Positions 35,914 through 44,979 are shown, counted from the stretch's first letter. The stretch is 64,000 bases of DNA from an uncultured Pelagibacteraceae bacterium (GCA_902594235.1 CACJLJ010000001.1:62001-126000); one strand, 5' to 3'. Numbers and translations: made by a program. The notes: generated from the letters alone by a model not told the origin.

Positions 35914-35941
35914 ATATGGTAATCAAATAAAAATTTTCAAG
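35914..35941 (-). promoter_or_regulatory. Sigma-32 (RpoH)-like promoter of hsp20
   Basis: CTTGAAA (35941-35935) is identical to the RpoH -35 consensus. A 13-nt spacer follows and then TACCATAT (35921-35914), which matches most of the CCCCATNT -10 consensus. The predicted start site is near 35907, at the base of the leader hairpin. Confidence 0.75.
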
Positions 35942-35949
35942 TATGAGAA

Positions 35950-38025
35950 TTAGAATTTTCTGCAAATTTTTAAAATAAATGCATAATCAAATGCGATTTC
36001 TTCTATCGCACCATCTCTTCCTGATTTGCCACCATGACCAGCATTCATTTCTGTTTTTAATAAAAGAAGATTGTTGTCAGTTTTGTAGTCTCTAAGTTTA
36101 GCTGTAAATTTAGCAGGTTCATCGAATAAAACTCTATTATCACTTAAGCTAGTTGTTATAAGAATGTGCGGATAATCCATTTTTTTAATGTTATGATACG
36201 GTGCATATGAATAAATGTAATCAAAGTGTTCTTTTTTGTCTTTCGCATTCCCAAACTCATCAAATTCACCAACAGTTAATGGAAGAGAGTGGTCTAAATT
36301 AGTTGTTAAAGAATCTACAAAAGGAACTGCCATTATTATTCCTAAAAATAGCTCAGGTGCTTGGTTAACAACTGCACCCATTAACAAACCTCCAGCGGAG
36401 CCACCCATTCCAATTATTTTTGATTTAGATGTATATTTTTTTTCAATTAAAAATTTCGCTACAGCAATATAATCTTCGAATGTATTTTTTTTATTTAAAA
36501 GTTTTCCCTCTTTCCACCATTTCATTCCTCTTTCCATTCCACCTCTGATATGTGCGGTGACCCAAATAATATCTCGATTAATTAAACTAAGTTTGGTTGA
36601 GGAAAAATCAGGAGACATTGAACTCCCGTAAGAACCATAACCGTAGAGCAGTAAGTTTGACGACCCATCAATTTTAGTTTTTTTATGTCTTGTAATTGTA
36701 ATCGGTACTAACCTCCCATCATGCGATGGACATTCTAACCTTTCAACTATGTAATCATCTGATTTGTGTCCAGAGGGTATTTCTTGTTCTTTTACTAGTT
36801 TTTTTTCTTTAGTCTTTAAATTGTATAAATATGTTTTACCTGGCGTCTTAGGAGATGAATAAGATAAATAAATTAAATTTGTATTTTTATCTCTTTGAAT
36901 TAATGAAATGCCAGGTACAATTACTTTTTCATCCGAAAATATTAATTCTTCCTCTAAACCTGTTTGTTTATTTTTTACAAATAATTTACTTAAAGCATTT
37001 GATTTTTCAGATCTTATAATCCAATCATTTAGGAATATTAGTCCACCAATAAGCACTTCATCTTTGGGAGCAATATAAGTTTCCCAATTTTGATTTGATA
37101 AATCCTTACATTTTTCAATCTTAAAATCCTCAGCATTTTCATTAGAATGACAGTAAAAAAAATCATCCCAAGAAGTTATAGAGTAAATTACTCCTTTATT
37201 TCTTTTTTTAATTAATCTTGGCTTTGGGATTTTTTCATTTACAGAAAAATAATATTGTTCAGATGTATTGTGATCAGAGGATGTTATAAAATAATATTTT
37301 TCATCAGCACTTAAACTTATACTAACGGTAAATGCTTCACTTTTTTCATCAAAAATAAGCTCGTCTTCTTTTGTGGATGAACCAATTTTGTGTCTAAAGA
37401 TTTTTCTAGGGCGATGAAATTCATCAAGCTTTGAATAAAATATAAATTTATCGTCTAAACTAAAAGTGATACTCCCACTTGTTTCTTCAATTTTTTCTGA
37501 AATTAATTTTTTAGATTTTATATCTCTTAAATAAATTGTGTAGTATTCTGATCCTTTAATATCTAGTGAATATCCTAAAATTTGGTCATTATAACTTACC
37601 TCTAAATCTCCAATACCAAAATAATCTGTTTTCAATTTTTCTTTTTCTTCATCTCCATTCCAAATTTCCTCTATTTTTTTAGAATTAATTTTTTTTCTCA
37701 ATTTAATTGAATAATTTCCTTCAGTTGTAGTTTTCGTCCAGTACTCATATTCTTTGTCCTTAAAAGGAAGGGATTCATCATCAAGTTTTATTCTACCTTT
37801 AATCTCATCAAAAAGTTTTTTTTGATATTCCTTTGTATCTTTCAAATTGTGATCTGTGTAATTATTTTCATCAATAAGATATTTTCGGACTTCCGGTAGT
37901 AATTTTGAGCTATCTTTTAGTACTTCAAGAATATTTTCTTGGTGTATCCAACTATAATTATCTTCCCATGTTACATTGTGACAAGATTTTATTTCTGGTT
38001 TTTTTTCAAGTTGTGGTATTTTCAT
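35950..38025 (-). CDS. ptrB: Oligopeptidase B (S9 serine peptidase)
   Basis: A 691-aa prolyl-oligopeptidase-family enzyme from the ATG at 38025 (MKIPQLEKKP); an in-frame TTG four codons upstream is less likely. The N-terminal half is the beta-propeller cap. The C-terminal hydrolase has GYGSYG, the nucleophile motif GMGGSAGGLLMGAV, the Asp region SLSDNRVLFDEPAKF and the catalytic His in MNAGHGGKSGR. Family members cleave short peptides after Arg or Lys, supporting peptide nutrition. The start is only 16 bp from the divergent J-domain gene. Confidence 0.93.
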   Translation of the reverse strand: MKIPQLEKKPEIKSCHNVTWEDNYSWIHQENILEVLKDSSKLLPEVRKYLIDENNYTDHNLKDTKEYQKKLFDEIKGRIKLDDESLPFKDKEYEYWTKTTTEGNYSIKLRKKINSKKIEEIWNGDEEKEKLKTDYFGIGDLEVSYNDQILGYSLDIKGSEYYTIYLRDIKSKKLISEKIEETSGSITFSLDDKFIFYSKLDEFHRPRKIFRHKIGSSTKEDELIFDEKSEAFTVSISLSADEKYYFITSSDHNTSEQYYFSVNEKIPKPRLIKKRNKGVIYSITSWDDFFYCHSNENAEDFKIEKCKDLSNQNWETYIAPKDEVLIGGLIFLNDWIIRSEKSNALSKLFVKNKQTGLEEELIFSDEKVIVPGISLIQRDKNTNLIYLSYSSPKTPGKTYLYNLKTKEKKLVKEQEIPSGHKSDDYIVERLECPSHDGRLVPITITRHKKTKIDGSSNLLLYGYGSYGSSMSPDFSSTKLSLINRDIIWVTAHIRGGMERGMKWWKEGKLLNKKNTFEDYIAVAKFLIEKKYTSKSKIIGMGGSAGGLLMGAVVNQAPELFLGIIMAVPFVDSLTTNLDHSLPLTVGEFDEFGNAKDKKEHFDYIYSYAPYHNIKKMDYPHILITTSLSDNRVLFDEPAKFTAKLRDYKTDNNLLLLKTEMNAGHGGKSGRDGAIEEIAFDYAFILKICRKF

Positions 38026-38041
38026 TTTAGCAAACAAATAT

Positions 38042-38545
38042 ATGAATATAATTATTTATACAGTAATAATTTTAACTCTTTTTTATTTACTATTGAGATT
38101 TATTACAAATATTTCATCAAAAAAATTATCTAAAGGTTTGAGAATTTTGATTATTATTGGATTAATTGTTTTAGCAGTATTATTTGCAATAGCAGGTAGA
38201 TATATATTAACTTTACCCCTTACTCTTGCGAGTTTAGCTTTACTTAAATTAAAAGGATTATCAATATTTCAATTAATTTCACTTTTTAGACTTATTCAAA
38301 CTTTGAGGAGATCAGGAAGATTTTCATTTAATCAGTCTCAAAGCAACAATACATCGAATATGTCAGTTGGCGAGGCATTTAAAATTTTGAATTTAGATGA
38401 AAAAAAAAAAATTACAAAAGAAGATATAAATAAAGCTTATACAAAAATTCAAAAAAAAATTCATCCTGATGTTTCACCAGAAACTGCTAGGTTGTCGACA
38501 TTAGTAAATGAAGCAAGAGATGTTTTGTTAAGAGAAATTATATAA
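38042..38545 (+). CDS. Membrane-anchored J-domain protein (TIM14-like)
   Basis: A 167-aa protein with hydrophobic segments at about residues 2-20 and 33-72, then a polar linker rich in Ser and Asn, and a C-terminal J domain. The HPD tripeptide at residues 141-143 (KKIHPDVS) is intact, so it should stimulate DnaK ATPase at the inner membrane face. The layout, with an N-terminal membrane anchor and a C-terminal J domain, resembles mitochondrial Tim14/Pam18 and alphaproteobacterial relatives. Its specific client is unknown. The 3' end overlaps the convergent GT9 gene by 8 bp. Confidence 0.88.
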   Translation: MNIIIYTVIILTLFYLLLRFITNISSKKLSKGLRILIIIGLIVLAVLFAIAGRYILTLPLTLASLALLKLKGLSIFQLISLFRLIQTLRRSGRFSFNQSQSNNTSNMSVGEAFKILNLDEKKKITKEDINKAYTKIQKKIHPDVSPETARLSTLVNEARDVLLREII

Positions 38546-39464
38546 AGTTTCTAATTTCATCCATCACCATTTCAACGGTTATTGAATTAGGATCCAGACT
38601 TGATCTGTGAGTAATTTCATTTATGTTAGTATTTGGAGGAATGATCCTAAATTGGTTTTTACTGTAATCTGAGTATGCTTTTGGTGTATCAATCAAAATA
38701 ATAAAGCTAGGTTTATTCATTTGACAAGCAACATGATGTCCGAAAGAATCATTTCCAATAAAAATATCACTTAAATATACGTAGTAAATTATATCTGAAA
38801 CATCTTTGGCACTAAGAGACTCACAATTTTTTTTGCTTATTTGATTTATAATTCTTTGAGCTCCTTCTTCTTCATTTGGCCCACAAAGAAGATAAAAATA
38901 ATAATCTCCAAGTTGATTTAATTTTTTAATTAATGAAGCAAAATTGTCATAACCCCATCTTGTAGTAGGTCCTGACGACCCTATTCCTAAGATAACTTTT
39001 TTAAGATTATTTGATTTATATTTTTCAATTTTTGATGGGTTAAGAATAATTTTCGTTTCTGTTGGACAATTTTTAATTTTAAGTGATTTTTCAGTAAAGT
39101 TTTTTGCAGTATTTACTAGATGTAGATTTTTTTTATTAAATAGAGGATAATGATAAATATTCTTTATATTTGCAATTTTACTTGCCAAGTAATGTCTCAA
39201 ACTTGGATAAAATATAAAAATATTCTCAAAATTAAATTTTTTTAAAAATTTAGACATTTTAAATAAATCAAAAAATCTTTTATGAAATTTTTCAAGATAA
39301 ATAACTTCATCAAATGATGGATCATCTTTTAAAACTCTATCTAAGTTAGGACACAAGGTGATCAAAGTAACAGGCCCAAATTTTTTTGCAATTTCATGAC
39401 AGTAACTTAAGTGAAGTAAATTTGCACCAAGCCCCTTATAACTTAAAAAAATACCTGTTTTCAT
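38538..39464 (-). CDS. GT9-family glycosyltransferase (heptosyltransferase-like)
   Basis: A 308-aa protein with the GT9 layout. The N-terminal part has LSYKGLGANLLHLSYCHEIA in place of the usual GDxL segment. The C-terminal donor-binding part has VILGIGSSGPTTRWGYDNFA, YYFYLLCGPNEEEG, and SDIFIGNDSFGHHVACQMNKPS, matching the GNDSGxxHxA motif of heptosyltransferases. It likely adds a sugar to lipopolysaccharide core or another envelope glycan. Sugar and acceptor are not determined, and no other LPS genes are adjacent. Confidence 0.85.
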   Translation of the reverse strand: MKTGIFLSYKGLGANLLHLSYCHEIAKKFGPVTLITLCPNLDRVLKDDPSFDEVIYLEKFHKRFFDLFKMSKFLKKFNFENIFIFYPSLRHYLASKIANIKNIYHYPLFNKKNLHLVNTAKNFTEKSLKIKNCPTETKIILNPSKIEKYKSNNLKKVILGIGSSGPTTRWGYDNFASLIKKLNQLGDYYFYLLCGPNEEEGAQRIINQISKKNCESLSAKDVSDIIYYVYLSDIFIGNDSFGHHVACQMNKPSFIILIDTPKAYSDYSKNQFRIIPPNTNINEITHRSSLDPNSITVEMVMDEIRNFI

Positions 39465-39502
39465 AAAACTAAATTATCTATTATACTTATTAAAAAAAAT
39501 AT

Positions 39503-40387
39503 ATGTCTAAAATTAGTGGAATATATGCTGCGGGTATGTCAATCTTCAATGAGGATTTGAGCCTTAATATAGAAAAAACAATTTTACATGCAGAAAATAT
39601 AATTGATCAAGGTTGTCATGGAGTTGTAATATTTGGTAGTACAGGACAAGCTCAATTAATTTCTATTGCAGAGAAAATTCAATTTTTAAATAAACTTTCT
39701 GAAAGCAAATATAAAGATAAATATGTTATTGGCACTGGCCTAAATTCATTAGTTGAGGTCATTAATTATATGAAACTAGGTTTGTCACTAAATTTCAAAA
39801 CATTTTTAATTATGCCACCAGCTTATTACAAATATGGAGATAACGAAGTATTTGAGTTTTATTCAAAGTTAGTAGAGGCTGTCCCAGAGTCACAAATTAT
39901 TCTTTATAATTTTGAAAAACTGTGTGGTTATAAATTTAGTCTAGATTGTGTTAAAAAACTTGTTTCAAAATTTCCGAAACAAATAATAGGAGTAAAAGAC
40001 AGTACATATAATTTATATGAGAATTTAAAGTTAGAGAATTTCTCAATTTTTCCAGGCTCAGAAACAAAATTAATAAAAGGATTACAGTTAGGTTGCTCAG
40101 GCATAATTACAGCAACGTGTAATGTTACAGCTGAATTATCAAGAAAAGTTTATGATGATTTTATCTTAAAGAAAGAACAAACTGAAAATCAAAAATTAAT
40201 TGATGTAAGAACTATTTTTGATAAGTATAATTTGATTTCTGGTCTTCATACTTACTTCGCGTTGGAAAATAAAATTTATAAAAATATTTTACCTCCATTG
40301 GGTCTTTTGAGCAAAGAAGATGAAAAAGATTTAATGGAAAAATTAAAAAATTTAAATTTTACAACTAAATCATCAATGGCAGCTTAA
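39503..40387 (+). CDS. DapA-superfamily aldolase, substrate unknown
   Basis: A 294-aa TIM-barrel protein of the dihydrodipicolinate synthase/N-acetylneuraminate lyase superfamily. The Schiff-base lysine is in IIGVKDST near residue 164, with the tyrosine in IILYNFEKLCG and the pyruvate-binding loop FGSTGQAQLIS. True DapA has an arginine in YNVPxRTG that binds the second substrate; here that segment reads YNFEKLCGYKF and the Arg is gone. A 2-oxo acid aldolase or lyase is likelier than lysine biosynthesis. It lies 1 nt ahead of cfa on the same strand. Confidence 0.85.
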   Translation: MSKISGIYAAGMSIFNEDLSLNIEKTILHAENIIDQGCHGVVIFGSTGQAQLISIAEKIQFLNKLSESKYKDKYVIGTGLNSLVEVINYMKLGLSLNFKTFLIMPPAYYKYGDNEVFEFYSKLVEAVPESQIILYNFEKLCGYKFSLDCVKKLVSKFPKQIIGVKDSTYNLYENLKLENFSIFPGSETKLIKGLQLGCSGIITATCNVTAELSRKVYDDFILKKEQTENQKLIDVRTIFDKYNLISGLHTYFALENKIYKNILPPLGLLSKEDEKDLMEKLKNLNFTTKSSMAA

Positions 40388-40388
40388 C

Positions 40389-41576
40389 ATGCAATTAGCA
40401 AGGTTTTTAAACAAGACAATAAAAAAAGGAGGCTTTATTTTAACTGATGCTGACTCCAAAGACTACATTATAGGAAAACCAGATAATAATCCAATCAGAT
40501 TGAAAATCTTAAATAAGAATCTTCACTATAAATTATTATTTCATCCTGACTTGTATTTTGGCGAAGCTTACACTAACGGAGAAATAAGAATAGAAAATGG
40601 CACCTTAACTGATTTTTTAGATTTAGCCTTGATGAATATTGGAAGAAACGAGTTAAACATTTTTAGTTATTTTTTAAATAAACTAAGGGGGTCTTACAGA
40701 TATCTTACTAATTTTAACTTTATCAAAAAATCTAAAATGAATGTTTCACATCATTATGATATCAAAGATGATCTCTATGATTTGTTTTTAGATCCTAAAA
40801 GACAATATTCATGTGCTTATTTTAAAAATGAAAATGATAGTCTTGAAACTGCACAGAATAATAAGATTCAACATATAATTAAAAAATTAAATATTAAACC
40901 TGACCAAAAAGTTTTAGACATAGGATGTGGCTGGGGATCGTTAGCAATTGATATTGCTAAAAATGCTAAGTGTGAAGTTACAGGAATAACCCTATCAGAA
41001 AATCAATTAAACTATTGTAATCAAAGAGCAAAAGAAATGAATTTACAGAATCAAGTAAAATTTAAACTGATGGATTATAGAGAGCTGGATGAGAAATTTG
41101 ATAGAATAGTGAGTGTTGGCATGTTTGAACACGTTGGAAGGAAATTTTATAAAAAGTTTTTTAAACAAATTGAAAAATTGTTGAAAGATGATGGTGTTTC
41201 ATTAATTCACACTATTGGGTCTGTTAACCCGCCAAGAGATCCTCATCCTTGGATAACTAAATATATTTTTCCTGGTGGTTATACACCAAGCTTAAGTGAA
41301 GTAACGAATCCTATTGAAAAAGCTGGCTTAATTGTAACCGATATTGAAGTTTTAAGACTTCATTATGCTCACACTTTAAGACATTGGAAAGAAAACTGTT
41401 TAAAAAATAAAGATAAAATAATCCAAATGTTTGATGAAAAATTTTTTAGAATGTGGGAGTTTTATCTCGCTGGTTGTGAAATGGCATTTAAGTGGGGTGA
41501 TCAAGTTGTCTATCAATTTCAACTCACTAAAAATTATAGATCAACCCCTGTGACTAGAGACTATATTTATCAATAA
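40389..41576 (+). CDS. cfa: Cyclopropane-fatty-acyl-phospholipid synthase family methyltransferase
   Basis: A 395-aa protein with the N-terminal lipid-binding region (FHPDLYFGEAYTNGEIRIENG) and a SAM methyltransferase core. Motifs are SHHYDIKDDLYDLFLDPK, YSCAYF, VLDIGCGWGSLAIDIA, GITLSENQLNYCNQRA, and FDRIVSVGMFEHVG. It transfers a methylene from SAM to unsaturated fatty acid chains in membrane phospholipids. The C-terminal HYAHTLRHWKENC and WEFYLAGCEMAF segments are also typical. An 8-bp palindrome (TATCAATA/TATTGATA, 41568-41586) overlaps the stop. Confidence 0.93.
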   Translation: MQLARFLNKTIKKGGFILTDADSKDYIIGKPDNNPIRLKILNKNLHYKLLFHPDLYFGEAYTNGEIRIENGTLTDFLDLALMNIGRNELNIFSYFLNKLRGSYRYLTNFNFIKKSKMNVSHHYDIKDDLYDLFLDPKRQYSCAYFKNENDSLETAQNNKIQHIIKKLNIKPDQKVLDIGCGWGSLAIDIAKNAKCEVTGITLSENQLNYCNQRAKEMNLQNQVKFKLMDYRELDEKFDRIVSVGMFEHVGRKFYKKFFKQIEKLLKDDGVSLIHTIGSVNPPRDPHPWITKYIFPGGYTPSLSEVTNPIEKAGLIVTDIEVLRLHYAHTLRHWKENCLKNKDKIIQMFDEKFFRMWEFYLAGCEMAFKWGDQVVYQFQLTKNYRSTPVTRDYIYQ

Positions 41577-41605
41577 ATTATTGATAGAATCATTTCTTCT
41601 CATAA

Positions 41606-42802
41606 ATGAAAAAAAAACAAAAAAAATCAAAAAAAAAAAGAAAAGTATTAAAAAAAGCTAAATCTTACAAGCTTCGAAGAAAAGGTAAAAAAACTAAAAG
41701 GGTTGTTAAAAGATTTAAAAAAAAAAGAGTTATCAAAAAAAGAAAAAATAAAGTTAAAAAATTAAAAAAAACTAATCATTTAAAACAAATTAAAAAAACC
41801 CAAAATGAAAGTATAGTTTTAAAATTAGTTAAATTACAGCTATCCCTGAAACCTCAATTCAATTTTAAATTTAATTTTAGTTTAGAAAAACATATTCAAG
41901 GTTTTTTTGACAAAATTTCAGAGACAATTTCAAGTTATAAAGTTTTAAAACGTGATGAAAAAAGAAGAATTAAGATAGAAAAAATTGAAAGAGAGAGGGA
42001 AGAAAAAATTGAGTTGGCTAAACAAAAAGAGGAAGAACAAGCTCTCAGAGTTAAACTAAAAGAACAAACACTTAAAGAAGAAGCTAGATTAGAAAAACAA
42101 CGAGTAAAAGATATAAAATTATTCTTAAGAAAAGAGCAAGCACTATTGAGAATTGAGCAAGCTGAAAAACAAAAACAGTTTTTAAAACAATTAAGACTAG
42201 ATAAGCAAATTGAAAAATTCAGAATTAGAGAAGTCAAGGAACTAGAAAAACTTGAGAAAATTTCTTTAAAAGAAAAAAGAGAAGACTATGCAGGTTTACA
42301 AGAAAGAATTGATAAACTTAAGGAAAAATATCGATTACTTCGAGATCAAAAAATTAAAGAAAGGGTTGAAGCATTAGGGGTCAAACTTCAAGGTGATGAA
42401 GATAGAGAAACCTTATTAGAAAAAGAAAAAGAATATACTTTAGCAAGACAAAAAATTGAATTTGCATTAGAAAGTTTTTACAGAAGTGCAAGTAGCCTAG
42501 TATTTCAGTTAAATAAAAGACATATCACCCGCGACATGTCTATTTTTCGTTGTATAGACAGAAGATTTGAAACAGGTGAAGTTTTTATTAAATGGGATGA
42601 GTCACAAGATGATGACTGGTTATTATTGATTTATATTAAAAATAATTCTCCAGATGAAGGAATTGTTATTGAAGATAAAACTAATCCTGAAAAAAATCTT
42701 TCTCATGAGTTTAGAAATGTAGATATCTTCAAAGCCTCAGATACAATGGTAGACTCTTTAACGCAACTCATTGCAAGGAAAAGAGCCAAAAATAATAATT
42801 AA
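41606..42802 (+). CDS. Lysine-rich coiled-coil protein of unknown function
   Basis: A 398-aa protein I do not recognise. Residues 1-65 are almost entirely Lys and Arg, like a histone tail. Residues 65-110 include a short less charged stretch (LKLVKLQLSLKPQFNFKFNF). Residues 110-285 are a long charged helix with alternating Glu and Lys, a likely single coiled coil. The last about 110 residues look globular (FALESFYRSASSLVFQLNKR, FETGEVFIKWDESQDDDW, SHEFRNVDIFKASDTMVDSL). It could bind nucleic acid or another polyanion through its tail. The 5' end of the gene contains long A runs. Confidence 0.7.
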   Translation: MKKKQKKSKKKRKVLKKAKSYKLRRKGKKTKRVVKRFKKKRVIKKRKNKVKKLKKTNHLKQIKKTQNESIVLKLVKLQLSLKPQFNFKFNFSLEKHIQGFFDKISETISSYKVLKRDEKRRIKIEKIEREREEKIELAKQKEEEQALRVKLKEQTLKEEARLEKQRVKDIKLFLRKEQALLRIEQAEKQKQFLKQLRLDKQIEKFRIREVKELEKLEKISLKEKREDYAGLQERIDKLKEKYRLLRDQKIKERVEALGVKLQGDEDRETLLEKEKEYTLARQKIEFALESFYRSASSLVFQLNKRHITRDMSIFRCIDRRFETGEVFIKWDESQDDDWLLLIYIKNNSPDEGIVIEDKTNPEKNLSHEFRNVDIFKASDTMVDSLTQLIARKRAKNNN

Positions 42803-42832
42803 AAATTTATATTAAATTAGGTATTATCTGTA

Positions 42833-43126
42833 ATGATTTTAGGATCTGCCTTTTTAATAATTTTATATTTTATTTTCAGATACATTATTGCGTGGATCAC
42901 ATATTTTAATAGTTTAGACCCAAGACTTGGTGATAGTACATGGCGGTTTACGTATGATTATCCAGTAGTCGGTGAGAGAGATATCTCTGATTTGGATGAT
43001 AAGGACTTTGTTAGATTAAGAAGAAAAAAGAATAAAATTATTTTATTAATGTACTCAATAGTTTTAGTGATGTTTGTATCTTCTATGTCTCTATTAAGTA
43101 AATTTTTATTATTTTTTACAAGTTAG
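42833..43126 (+). CDS. Small membrane protein of unknown function
   Basis: A 97-aa protein not recognised. One hydrophobic segment lies at about residues 2-24 and another at 71-96. The 45-residue stretch between them is polar and charged (NSLDPRLGDSTWRF, GERDISDLDDKDFVRLRRKK), a probable cytoplasmic loop ending in a basic patch at the membrane edge. It follows the lysine-rich protein by 30 bp and may be cotranscribed with it. The 3' end overlaps the convergent DCC-family gene by 11 bp. Confidence 0.6.
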   Translation: MILGSAFLIILYFIFRYIIAWITYFNSLDPRLGDSTWRFTYDYPVVGERDISDLDDKDFVRLRRKKNKIILLMYSIVLVMFVSSMSLLSKFLLFFTS

Positions 43127-43472
43127 ATTTTTTAAGTTGCTTTTTATTTTTTAAGTAAAGAAAAAAAGCTACTATTTCATATAAAATTGTAAATATATAG
43201 AAGATGATTGGTAATTTAAAAAATTTATAAAGAAATTTATATTTTGGCATTTTTTTCCATAATAATAAAAAAGCTTCTGCACCTCCGATAACTTTTTCAC
43301 CATCTTTGACATGCAGTCTTCTCAAAAGTTGTTTACTATCTTTAGAGGTTTCTTGTTCAGCTAATTCATTATCTGTAATATCAACCCAATCAATTTCCTC
43401 TATTTCTTCCTTCTTATAGAGATCAATTTCTGCCTTACAAATTTTACAAGAATTATTAAAATAAACTTTCAT
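43116..43472 (-). CDS. DCC-family (DUF393) thiol-disulfide oxidoreductase-like protein
   Basis: A 118-aa protein starting KVYFNNSCKICKAEIDLYKK, with the thioredoxin-like CxxC at residues 9-12, followed by WVDITD, RRLHVKDGEKVIGGAEAFLLLW and a C-terminal hydrophobic segment (about 86-108). This is the DCC/DUF393 pattern. Such proteins are presumed redox-active and membrane-associated, but their partner is not known. The 85-bp spacer to tldD is divergent. Confidence 0.88.
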   Translation of the reverse strand: MKVYFNNSCKICKAEIDLYKKEEIEEIDWVDITDNELAEQETSKDSKQLLRRLHVKDGEKVIGGAEAFLLLWKKMPKYKFLYKFFKLPIIFYIFTILYEIVAFFLYLKNKKQLKKSNL

Positions 43473-43557
43473 AATTAGATGTTTTATTACTAATTTGTCC
43501 CATATATGTACATGCGTAAAATACTCTAGTTGAAAAATCTTTGAAACAATTTATTTA
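43473..43557. promoter_or_regulatory. Divergent spacer DCC gene/tldD
   Basis: An 85-bp gene-free region that must promote tldD-tldE (plus) and the DCC-family gene (minus). A patch with several short palindromic steps (CATATATGTACATG, 43501-43514) is present but I cannot assign a promoter. Confidence 0.3.
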
Positions 43558-44979
43558 ATGTCCTCTATGAGGAATTTCTTTGAAAAATCTGACCTATCAA
43601 GAAGTGAGGCTGAAAATATTGTTTCTAACACCTTAAATAAATGTGATGATGGTGAACTTTTTCTTGAGGATTCAAAATCTGAGTCAATTGTATTAGATGA
43701 TAACAAAATAAAAAATTCTAGCTATAGTTCAGATTTAGGTTATGGTTTCAGAGCAATATCAGGGGAAGTTGTTGCATATTCTCACTCAAATGACATATCA
43801 AAAAGTTCATTAAAACAATCTTCAGAAAGTTTAAAATCAACATTAAAATCTACAAAAGGAAATTATAATCATTCAATACCTAAATCTAATAAGAAATATT
43901 ATGAAAACATCAATCCTATTGAGCAAAAATCTCTTAAAGAAAAAATTGAAATTTTAAATAAAGTAAATGATTATTTGCGATCAAAAGATAACAATGTGAA
44001 ACAGGTTACTGCTAACTTTAGTGGTGAACAAAAATCAATTGAAATAATTAGATCTGGAGGTGAAACATTGTCTGATGTTCGCCCTTTAATTAGATTTAAT
44101 GTTTCTGTAATGCTTGATAAAAATGGAAGAAAAGAGTCTGGTGTTTATGGTATAGGAGGAAGAAATTCATATGAGTCATACCTAAAAGAGGATAATTGGA
44201 AAAAAGTTTGCGATGAAGCTTTAAGAATTGCCTCTGTAAACTTAGAAAGTAAACCTGCACCAGCTGGAGAAATGAAAGTTGTGTTAGGACCTGGCTGGCC
44301 AGCAATATTAATTCATGAGGCAGTTGGTCATGGTTTAGAGGGAGATTTTAACAGAAAAAAAACATCTGCGTTTCATAACTTAATGGGTCAAAAAGTTGCA
44401 AGTGAGGGTGTTACTATTGTAGATGATGGAACTATTGATAACAGAAGAGGCAGTTTATCTATAGATGACGAAGGCACACCTACAGAAAAAACTATATTAA
44501 TAGAAAATGGAATATTAAAAAATTTTATGCAAGACAGATTAAATGCTCGATTAATGAAAACAAGATCTACTGGCAGTGGTAGAAGAGAAAATTACAAGCA
44601 TATAGTTCTTCCAAGAATGAGAAATACAATGATGTTAAATGGTAATCACACTCAAGAGGAGATGATAAAATCAGTCGATAAAGGTATTTTTGCAGTCAGT
44701 TTTGGTGGAGGACAGGTAGATATTACATCTGGTAAATTTGTATTTAATTGTACTGAGGCATATGAAATCATTAATGGTAAAATTGGATCACCAATTAAAG
44801 GCGCAACCCTCATTGGGGATGGACCGTCAATTTTAAAAGAGGTTACAATGGTGGGAAATGATATGATGTTAGACCCAGGCATTGGAACTTGTGGAAAGGC
44901 TGGTCAAGGAGTTCCGGTTGGAGTTGCACAACCTTCAATTTTGATTAGTAAGATGACAGTGGGTGGTACAAAACTTTAA
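43558..44979 (+). CDS. tldD: Metallopeptidase TldD
   Basis: A 473-aa TldD. The zinc site is in HEAVGHGLEGD near residue 259, with ASEGVTIVDDGTIDNRRGS and the C-terminal GTCGKAGQGVPVGVAQP segment that completes the metal site. TldD works with TldE/PmbA as a peptide-degrading heterodimer, known for antitoxin CcdA turnover and for processing of microcin and other peptide products. The next gene overlaps its stop (TAATG) and encodes that partner. Start at 43558 is followed by another ATG at 43567, which is also possible. Confidence 0.96.
   Translation: MSSMRNFFEKSDLSRSEAENIVSNTLNKCDDGELFLEDSKSESIVLDDNKIKNSSYSSDLGYGFRAISGEVVAYSHSNDISKSSLKQSSESLKSTLKSTKGNYNHSIPKSNKKYYENINPIEQKSLKEKIEILNKVNDYLRSKDNNVKQVTANFSGEQKSIEIIRSGGETLSDVRPLIRFNVSVMLDKNGRKESGVYGIGGRNSYESYLKEDNWKKVCDEALRIASVNLESKPAPAGEMKVVLGPGWPAILIHEAVGHGLEGDFNRKKTSAFHNLMGQKVASEGVTIVDDGTIDNRRGSLSIDDEGTPTEKTILIENGILKNFMQDRLNARLMKTRSTGSGRRENYKHIVLPRMRNTMMLNGNHTQEEMIKSVDKGIFAVSFGGGQVDITSGKFVFNCTEAYEIINGKIGSPIKGATLIGDGPSILKEVTMVGNDMMLDPGIGTCGKAGQGVPVGVAQPSILISKMTVGGTKL

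Noticed and set aside
41568..41586. 8-bp palindrome at the cfa stop as a terminator
   Set aside because: The stem is almost all A-T and no T run follows, so it would be too weak to terminate.
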